Below, piece by piece: positions 58,593-64,000 of a DNA stretch of 64,000 nucleotides. Below the pieces are notes generated by a model that saw only the letters and a program-made list of their open reading frames with translations, was not told where the DNA came from and made no database searches. Each line of letters opens with the position of its first letter. The first letter of the stretch is position 1. Position numbers and translations under genes: made by a program. The stretch covers positions 11,411,501-11,475,500 of the forward strand of contig NZ_CP069338.1 of assembly GCF_016859125.1 (NCBI RefSeq). Reading direction: 5' to 3'. This DNA is from Archangium violaceum (lineage in GTDB: Bacteria; Myxococcota; Myxococcia; Myxococcales; Myxococcaceae).

Positions 58593-60245
58593 TCAGACGG
58601 CGTATCCCATGGCGCCCGCCTTCACCGGGGCCTCTGGATCCAGCATCACGTTGACGCACGCCACCGTGCCACTGGCCAGGGCACGCTCGAGCGCGGGGCG
58701 GATCCGCGCCGGCTCCGTCACGAGCTCGCCATGGCCGCCGAACGCCTCCACCACCTTGTCGTACCGGGTGGGCGCCAGTCGCGTCCCCGGCGATTTCTCC
58801 TCGCCGAACATCTGCACCTGGGGAATGCGGATCTGCCCCCACGAGGCGTCGTTGCCCACCACGCACACCATGGGCAGCTTGAAGCGCAGCGCCGTTTCGA
58901 AGTCCATGCCGTTGAGGCCGAACGAGCCGTCCCCCTGGATGATCCAATGCGTGCGCTCCGGGTGCAGCACCTTCGAGGCCAGGGCGAACGGAGCCCCCAC
59001 GCCGAGGCACCCGAGCGGGCCCGGATCCAACCACCGGCCCGGATTGCGCAGTTCGATCACCTTGGCCGCCATGGCGACCCAGTTACCGCCATCCGCGATG
59101 AACACCGGATCCTGCCCCGGCCCGTTGGCCACGTCCGACATCTCCCGGGCCAGCCGGTAGTGGTGGATGGGCACGCCATCGTCCTTCGTCCACTGCTCCA
59201 GATCGCGCAGCTTCTTCTGCTCGCGCTCGCGCAGTTGCGAAATGAAGGCATCCCGCTTCACCCGGGGCGACGCATCCGCGAAGGCGGTGAGCGCGCTGAA
59301 GCTGTCCGCGATGATGCCCACGTCCACCGCGCGGTTGCGCCCCACCTCGGTCGGATCGATGTCCACCTGGACGATCTTCGACTCGGCGCTGAAGGTGGGC
59401 TCGGCGCCGTAGTTGAGCCGGAAGTCGAAGGGCGTGCCGATGACGAACACCAGGTCCGCCGCGCTCAGCGCGTCCTTGCGCGTGTGCTGGAAGAAGAGCG
59501 GGTGGTTCGCCGGCAGACAGCCGCGTCCCGCGCCATTGAGGAACACGGGGATCTGCGCGGTCTCCGCGAAGCGCCGCAGCGCGTCCCATGCGCCATCCCA
59601 GTACACCGACGAGCCGGCGATGAGGGCGGGGTGCTCGGCCGTCCGCAGCAGCGCCATCGCCTCGTCCACCTTGCGGGGATCCGGCGCCTGCCGCGCGTCC
59701 GTGCGGTAGCCGCGCGGAAGCAGCAGGGAGTCCTCGTCCACGCCGTTGCAGAGCACATCCCAGGCGAGCTCCAGGAACACCGGCCCCGGCCTTCCGGAGA
59801 GCGCCACGCGGAAGGCCTTGGCGAGGTAGGACGGCACCAACTCCGGCGTGGGGACGCGATCCGACCACTTGGAGATGCGGTGGAAGAGGTCCACCTGCTC
59901 CATCTCCTGCAACGAGCCACGGCTCTGGTTGAAGATGGGGGCCGCGCCTCCCAGGAGGATCATCGGCGAGCTGGCCGCGTGGGCGTTGGCCACGCCGGTG
60001 AGCGCATCCGTCACCCCGGGGCCGGCCGTCACCACCGCCACGCCCACGCCGCGCGTCACCCGGGCGTAGGCATCCGCCGCGTGGGCGGCCGCCTGCTCGT
60101 GGCGGGTGTCGATGACCTGGATGCCCTCCTCCACGCATCCCGCGTAGATGGGCGCCACATGCAGCCCCGACAAGGTGAAGATGTGCCGGACGCCCTCCTT
60201 CCTCAGCATCCGCCCGACGAGCTGTCCTCCGGTGAGCATGCCCAT
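58593..60245 (-). CDS. ThDP-dependent enzyme, acetolactate synthase/2-hydroxyacyl-CoA lyase-like
   Basis: This 550-residue enzyme has the catalytic Glu of the ThDP family in DTRHEQAAAHAADAYAR (near residue 50), the central domain, and the ThDP-binding motif GDGSFGLNGMDFETAL with the Asn of VVGND. It lacks features that would make it a clear anabolic acetolactate synthase, and no small subunit or ilvC is nearby. I prefer a 2-hydroxyacyl-CoA lyase or similar lyase. The start ATG at 60245 follows GGAGG. It is divergent from the gene at 60438. Confidence 0.87.
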   Translation of the reverse strand: MGMLTGGQLVGRMLRKEGVRHIFTLSGLHVAPIYAGCVEEGIQVIDTRHEQAAAHAADAYARVTRGVGVAVVTAGPGVTDALTGVANAHAASSPMILLGGAAPIFNQSRGSLQEMEQVDLFHRISKWSDRVPTPELVPSYLAKAFRVALSGRPGPVFLELAWDVLCNGVDEDSLLLPRGYRTDARQAPDPRKVDEAMALLRTAEHPALIAGSSVYWDGAWDALRRFAETAQIPVFLNGAGRGCLPANHPLFFQHTRKDALSAADLVFVIGTPFDFRLNYGAEPTFSAESKIVQVDIDPTEVGRNRAVDVGIIADSFSALTAFADASPRVKRDAFISQLREREQKKLRDLEQWTKDDGVPIHHYRLAREMSDVANGPGQDPVFIADGGNWVAMAAKVIELRNPGRWLDPGPLGCLGVGAPFALASKVLHPERTHWIIQGDGSFGLNGMDFETALRFKLPMVCVVGNDASWGQIRIPQVQMFGEEKSPGTRLAPTRYDKVVEAFGGHGELVTEPARIRPALERALASGTVACVNVMLDPEAPVKAGAMGYAV

Positions 60246-60437
60246 ATCGCGATTCCTCCCTGTGTTCGGAACCTCGGAAGTCCCGCGATCATCTCCAAAT
60301 CGGGCCGCTCTGGAAGCCCCTGGATGCCCGCTCCCCCCTGGACCGGCACGGGATGCTCCTGACGGTTATGTGTCGAAGGCACTCCCCGGATGCCCCTCGC
60401 CGGAGTAGGAAGGCGCCCGAAAATAGAAGGATTCCCC

Positions 60438-61904
60438 GTGCAAGAATTCCTGGAAGTGCTGCGGCGCCAGGCGGTCCACTTCGGACCCGAGCTGGCGCGC
60501 ACCGCGTACGCGCGAGGCCTGGCCGTCACCCAGAAGGACGGTACCTCCCGGCCCATCCCCGTCACCGCCACCCCCGTCATCCTCGACGCCGCGGAGATCC
60601 GCCGGCGCGCCACCCTCTCCGCGCACCTGGCCTCGGCCACGGTGAAGATGACACACGCGCTGCTCGCCGGAGCGCGGCGTGAGCTGGTGCTGGGCGGACT
60701 GTCCCCCCTCGAGCGCGAGCTCACCGAGCGCACCTTCTCCAACGTGACGCGGCTGGCCACCACGCGGGTGGACTACTTCGTGGACTCGAGGCCGCGCGCC
60801 CTGGAGCTCAACGCCACCATCCCGGCCATGCAGGGCTACTCGGACATCGCCGCGCGCACCTTCATCGAGGTGGTGGCCCGGCACTTCCGCTACCCCGAGA
60901 AGGCCCTCCACGCCGTCATCGCCGCCAACGGCAGCAACGCGCTCGCCCTCTACCGGGCCCTGCTGGACGGCTACGCCGCCGAGCGCGATGGGAAGACGCC
61001 GGAGACGATCGCCCTGCTCTGCCGCCGAAACGACGCGCAGCTCACCGAGCAGCGCTACCTGTGCGAGCGCTTCCGCGAGTTCGGCGCGGACGCGGACGTC
61101 GTCCACCCGGACGAGGTCTCCGGCGACGAGTCCTTCGAGGTGCGCGGCAAGCGGTACGACCTGGTGTACCGGCACCTCTTCGTGCGGCGGCTGGAGGAGA
61201 CTCCGGCGCCGTGGGTGCAGGACTTCTTCGGCACGGTGCCGGGCCGCAAGGCGGTGCTGCTCAACCCGCCGGCCTCTCCGGTGGAGGTGAAGACGACCTT
61301 CGCCCTGCTCTCACAGGCGCTCGTGGAGCCCGCGCTCGCCGAGGCCGCGGGCCTGACGCCCGAGGAGCTGGAGGCGGTGCGCACCTCGGTGCCCTGGACG
61401 CGTCCCTTCCGGCATGGCCCCGGAGTGGGTCCGGACGGTGAGCACCTGGAGGACCTGGTGGCGCGCGTGGCGGCGGAGCCCGGACGCTTCGTCCTCAAGC
61501 GAGCATGGGACTACGGCGGCCGGGCGGTCTACCTTGGCCGCTCGGTGGGCACTCCGGCGTTCGAGGAGCGGGCGCGCGCCGCGTACGGCACGGTGCCCAC
61601 GTGGGCGGAGCTGTGCGAGCGCGCCTCCACGGATTCGGCCGGTGGCGGCTTCGTGGTGCAGCAGGTGGTGGAGACCACGCCCGAGGAGCACCTGTTGTGC
61701 GAGGAGCACGGCGTGACGCCCATGCGGCTCCACGTGGACTACTCCGCCTATGCGTCGGTGGGGCTGGCGAAACAGCCGGCCTGGGGTGGTGTGTGCCGGG
61801 GCTCCACCTCGGAGATCGTCAACATCGTGGGCGGGGGCGGCGTGCTGCCGCTCATCACCACCGAAGTGGCCCAGAAGCTGTTGATGGCTTGGAAGGCGCT
61901 CTAA
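60438..61904 (+). CDS. Conserved protein, ATP-grasp-like
   Basis: This 488-residue protein has no signal peptide. Several segments recall ATP-grasp ligases in circularly permuted form: ALELNATIPAMQGYSD, YDLVYRHLFVRRL, the Lys-containing FVLKRAWDYGGRAVYLG and a Gly-rich C-terminal VGGGGVLPL. I cannot name a substrate, and the assignment is tentative. The GTG start at 60438 was chosen because AAGGA is 6 bases upstream. It is divergent from the ThDP enzyme. Confidence 0.65.
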   Translation: MQEFLEVLRRQAVHFGPELARTAYARGLAVTQKDGTSRPIPVTATPVILDAAEIRRRATLSAHLASATVKMTHALLAGARRELVLGGLSPLERELTERTFSNVTRLATTRVDYFVDSRPRALELNATIPAMQGYSDIAARTFIEVVARHFRYPEKALHAVIAANGSNALALYRALLDGYAAERDGKTPETIALLCRRNDAQLTEQRYLCERFREFGADADVVHPDEVSGDESFEVRGKRYDLVYRHLFVRRLEETPAPWVQDFFGTVPGRKAVLLNPPASPVEVKTTFALLSQALVEPALAEAAGLTPEELEAVRTSVPWTRPFRHGPGVGPDGEHLEDLVARVAAEPGRFVLKRAWDYGGRAVYLGRSVGTPAFEERARAAYGTVPTWAELCERASTDSAGGGFVVQQVVETTPEEHLLCEEHGVTPMRLHVDYSAYASVGLAKQPAWGGVCRGSTSEIVNIVGGGGVLPLITTEVAQKLLMAWKAL

Positions 61905-61907
61905 TCA

Positions 61908-62083
61908 CCGGGAGCGGACATCCGGCCATCGCCAACGCCTTCCTGCTGACCGCGGGCACCTTCGGGGCGATGAGCGCCTTCGCGACGATCACCAAAGAAG
62001 GATCCGAGCGGCTGGGGCTCCTTCCTCTTCATGGGCCTCATCGGCGTGCTCATCGCCAGCAGCATCCACGTCTTTCGTAGCTG
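61908..62083 (+). pseudogene. Remnant of a Bax-inhibitor-1/YccA family gene
   Basis: Only the central part of a BI-1/YccA membrane protein is left, without a start. The first frame reads HPAIANAFLLTAGTFGAMSA, then FATITK. A frameshift at the AAA run 61994-61996 follows (removing one A restores KKDPSGWGSF), and the second frame continues with GSFLFMGLIGVLIASSIHVF. These are the TTAGTFGAMS and GSFLFMGLIG signatures of the family. The 5' half and the true end are missing, so it cannot make a protein. Confidence 0.82.
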
Positions 62084-62162
62084 GCGCACTGGGTGCGACT
62101 GCGCTGGCTCCGTCTACACCCCCCCTGTCAGGACCTTGTTCTCCTGACTTAGGCTTCCCGGC

Positions 62163-62975
62163 ATGGCCAACGAGCGCGAGCGGATTCCGGAAGACAGCGG
62201 GCTGGAGCTGGACTGGAAGGGGCGCACCGCGCCCGAGGAGCGCGCCCAGCAGCAGCCGGTGCTCGTCGAAACGGGGGCGGGCCGCGGGGCGCCTGGAGAG
62301 CCGCGCTACATGAGCCCGGAGCTGAGGCTCACGCTCGCCCCGCTGTTCGAGGGCTCGGGCCTGCGCATCCGCCAGATGCGCGAGAGGGCGGAGATCCTCG
62401 TGGGTTGGGAGACGCGCAACCGCTACGAGGCCAGCGGCCTGGATGGGCGCTTCATGCTGTACATCGGTGAGACGGGAGAGGGCTGGGGCACCGCGTTCCT
62501 GCGCAACTTCTGGCCCTTCCGCCGGGTGGAGCTGGAGTGCCTGACCCAGGGGGGAACGCTCGCCCTCAAGCTCGAGCAGCCCTGGACGTTCTTCTTCACC
62601 TACGTGGAGGTGAAGGCCTGGGATGGGCGCCTGCTGGGCACCATCCAGCAGCGCCTCGGGCTGCTACACCGCACCTTCGACCTGTGCTCGCCCGGAGGCT
62701 CGGTGATGGCCACGCTGGAGGGCCCGCTGTGGCGGCCGTGGACCTTCCGCGTCAAGCAACGCGGCGAGGAGGTGGCCACCATCCGCAAGCAGTGGAGCGG
62801 GCTCGGCACGGAGGTATTCAGCGACTCCGACAACTTCGGCGTGGAGTTCCACCCGGCCCTCACCGACGCCCGGCTCCGGCAGATGGTGCTCGCCGCCACG
62901 CTGATGGTGGACCTCTGCTACTTCGAGGAAGGCCGCAGCAGCCCCGCGGGCTTCCTCCTGGACTTCTTCGACTGA
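62163..62975 (+). CDS. Phospholipid-scramblase-like (LURP-one-type) protein
   Basis: This 270-residue protein resembles scramblase/LURP-one proteins: a central beta-barrel-like domain (LYIGETGEGWGTAFLRNFWPFRR, RVELECLTQGG, then WDGRLLGTIQQ) and the C-terminal ATLMVDLCYFEEG helix. The N-terminal 40 residues are polar and probably disordered. A role at the membrane is inferred from the family; function in bacteria is poorly known. It is convergent with the ferredoxin gene. Confidence 0.85.
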   Translation: MANERERIPEDSGLELDWKGRTAPEERAQQQPVLVETGAGRGAPGEPRYMSPELRLTLAPLFEGSGLRIRQMRERAEILVGWETRNRYEASGLDGRFMLYIGETGEGWGTAFLRNFWPFRRVELECLTQGGTLALKLEQPWTFFFTYVEVKAWDGRLLGTIQQRLGLLHRTFDLCSPGGSVMATLEGPLWRPWTFRVKQRGEEVATIRKQWSGLGTEVFSDSDNFGVEFHPALTDARLRQMVLAATLMVDLCYFEEGRSSPAGFLLDFFD

Positions 62976-62977
62976 GA

Positions 62978-62993
62978 GGGCCGGCCCGGGCCC
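62978..62993. terminator. Palindrome between convergent genes
   Basis: GGGCCGGCCCGGGCCC is a GC-rich palindromic stretch that fills the 17-bp gap between the scramblase-like and ferredoxin genes and touches the latter's stop codon. It is probably a two-way terminator. Confidence 0.5.
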
Positions 62994-63328
62994 TACTCCT
63001 CGGCCTTCTTGCGCGAGAACGGCATCAGCAGCCGCTCCACGGGCTGGCCTCCCACGAGGTGCTCGTCGACGATGGCGGGCACGTCCTCGGGCTTCACGCC
63101 CCCGTACCAGGTGCCTTCCGGATAGACGACCACGGACACCCCGAACGAGCAGGTGTCGAGGCACCCGGCGGCGTTGGCCCTCATCTGCCCCTTGAGGCCC
63201 CGCTTCTCCAGCTCCTCCTTGAAGCGGGCGCGGACCTCTTCACCACCCTTGGTGGCGCAGCATCCCTTGGGGTGCCCATCGGGACGCCGGTTGGTGCAGA
63301 CGAATACGTGACGTTTGAAGGGGGGCAT
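62993..63328 (-). CDS. Thioredoxin-like [2Fe-2S] ferredoxin
   Basis: This 111-residue protein matches thioredoxin-fold 2Fe-2S ferredoxins. It starts RHVFVCTNRRPDGHPKGCC, and a second cluster group is NAAGCLDTCSFG, giving four Cys in the C-x(11,12)-C and C-x3-C spacing. An acidic linker and a C-terminal helix follow. It is probably a small cytosolic electron carrier. The ATG at 63328 follows GGAGGGCGAC. Confidence 0.92.
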   Translation of the reverse strand: MPPFKRHVFVCTNRRPDGHPKGCCATKGGEEVRARFKEELEKRGLKGQMRANAAGCLDTCSFGVSVVVYPEGTWYGGVKPEDVPAIVDEHLVGGQPVERLLMPFSRKKAEE

Positions 63329-63913
63329 GTCGCCCTCCTAACGCGGCTTCCGTCCAAAAGCGATTAACGCGTTCGTGACCTGTCTGCCCCTTTCTTGCCT
63401 GGGGGCCTTGGTGGCCGGACGATCCGTGCACAGACTCTCAGCAAACATCCGCTAGTGATCATCGGGCTTTCCGCGGGAGTGACCCTACATGACTCGTCAT
63501 CCGATGACGATCCACTACACAGGTGGCTGCTCAAGAGAGTTGATCGCCAGCCGGGCAAGCTTTAGATCGGCTCCCTCGTCGCGGCCCCAAGCCGTGACAG
63601 TTGTTCCGGATGTGGACCGTCGGATCGGTCACACTCCCCTATCGGTAGGTGGCGCAATGATGGCGGGCACAAGATCTGGGGGGCACAGAACCTTGACGAA
63701 TCCGGAACGAAGATCGTACCTTTACTTACCTGCCTGCCCCCCTGACGGGCGGGCGAACTCCCAACATACGAATCTTTGACCGGACCCCACGCACCCTTCC
63801 CTACCCAGGAAGGAAGCGTGTCGAACGAGTTCTCTTGATCCCAAGAGATCTCGCGGGCTTGGTATTTTGCAAATTTTGCAGTCATACGCTGAGTGAAAAG
63901 CGTCGGAGGGACC
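63329..63913. promoter_or_regulatory. 585-bp intergenic region before folD
   Basis: I see no gene that I can support. The composition is more AT-rich than elsewhere. Small perfect hairpins are CGTCAT-CCG-ATGACG (63498-63512) and TCTCTTG-ATCC-CAAGAGA (63831-63848). The second sits about 65 bp before the folD ATG, beside a TTTTGCA direct repeat, and may be an operator. A small RNA is possible but not shown. Confidence 0.5.
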
Positions 63914-64000
63914 ATGGAGCACGACCTGAGCGCCACGGCAGCAGTACTGGACGGTAAGGAGACGGCGGCGGGACTGAGGGCGAAGGCCCCCGCCGGCGGG
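63914..64000 (+). CDS. folD: FolD, 5' end only (methylenetetrahydrofolate dehydrogenase/cyclohydrolase)
   Basis: Only the first 29 codons are in the window. The ATG at 63914 follows GGAGGGACC. The residues ATAAVLDGKETAAGLRAKA match the N-terminal LLDGK-x-x-A segment of FolD, which interconverts 5,10-methylene- and 10-formyl-tetrahydrofolate. The rest of the gene lies beyond the right edge, so the call rests on this short segment. Confidence 0.72.
   Translation, partial: MEHDLSATAAVLDGKETAAGLRAKAPAGG

Noticed and set aside
63329-63913. A cyclic-di-GMP or tetrahydrofolate riboswitch before folD
   Set aside because: I could not match the conserved core of either class; the hairpins seen are too simple.

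Overview
The window is a 64 kb stretch of very GC-rich, gene-dense DNA of myxobacterial type, most likely suborder Cystobacterineae (Archangium, Cystobacter, Melittangium or Stigmatella-like). The evidence is indirect: a giant kinase/ATPase/histidine-kinase fusion, many orphan two-component proteins, an RpoH-like sigma factor, a modular type I PKS, TPR and lipoprotein genes of unknown role, and many GTG and TTG starts. I see no rRNA, tRNA, CRISPR array, insertion sequence or phage gene. Both edges cut a gene: the giant kinase on the left and a folD-like gene on the right.

Layout. 1-4.9 kb: 3' part of the multidomain sensor kinase. 4.9-6.6 kb (minus): acyl-CoA dehydrogenase followed by a small STAS-like protein. 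6.7-11.6 kb (plus): three secreted or envelope proteins, including a CehA/McbA-type PHP lipoprotein. 11.9-15.2 kb (plus): a membrane histidine kinase with two paralogous response regulators. 15.2-34.8 kb (minus): a three-gene type I PKS operon read right to left, the main accessory locus. 35-37.3 kb (minus): an alpha-methylacyl-CoA racemase-like gene, an SCP2 protein and a response regulator. 37.3-38.7 kb (plus): a degenerate histidine kinase and TatA. 38.8-44.9 kb (minus): long-chain acyl-CoA synthetase, TPR protein, sigma factor, FAD oxidase, GTP cyclohydrolase I and a Rieske ferredoxin. 45-50.3 kb (plus): a six-gene zinc-type ABC uptake operon that carries two unfamiliar Cys/His proteins and an outer-membrane barrel. 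50.3-57.7 kb: a Tiki/ChaN-like lipoprotein, isochorismatase, CBS protein, alpha/beta hydrolase, MerC-type membrane protein, TPR protein and small proteins. 58-64 kb: a paralogue of the zinc-operon Cys/His protein, a ThDP enzyme, an ATP-grasp-like protein, a broken Bax-inhibitor-1 remnant, a scramblase-like protein, a 2Fe-2S ferredoxin and the start of folD.

The PKS operon is the most unusual feature. Its line reads KS-AT(dead)-AT-DH-ER-KR-ACP, then KS-AT-KR-ACP-KS-AT(dead, truncated)-DH-KR-ACP, then a terminal KS(altered)-AT(dead, truncated) protein with no ACP and no thioesterase. Three of five acyltransferases have Gly in place of the nucleophilic Ser, so at least one module must be charged by an acyltransferase from elsewhere. 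The last protein is a recent duplicate of the preceding KS-AT segment (about 94-95% identical DNA over 274 bp by eye) and its ketosynthase has lost the second catalytic His. Either it has a non-condensing role or the operon's end has been cut off.

A second point of interest is the zinc-type operon, which encodes a lipoprotein with a compact Cys-His-Gly-Gly-His-Cys-His motif and a small Cys-x-x-His protein with a paralogue 13 kb away, beside a lipoprotein with a His-rich tail.
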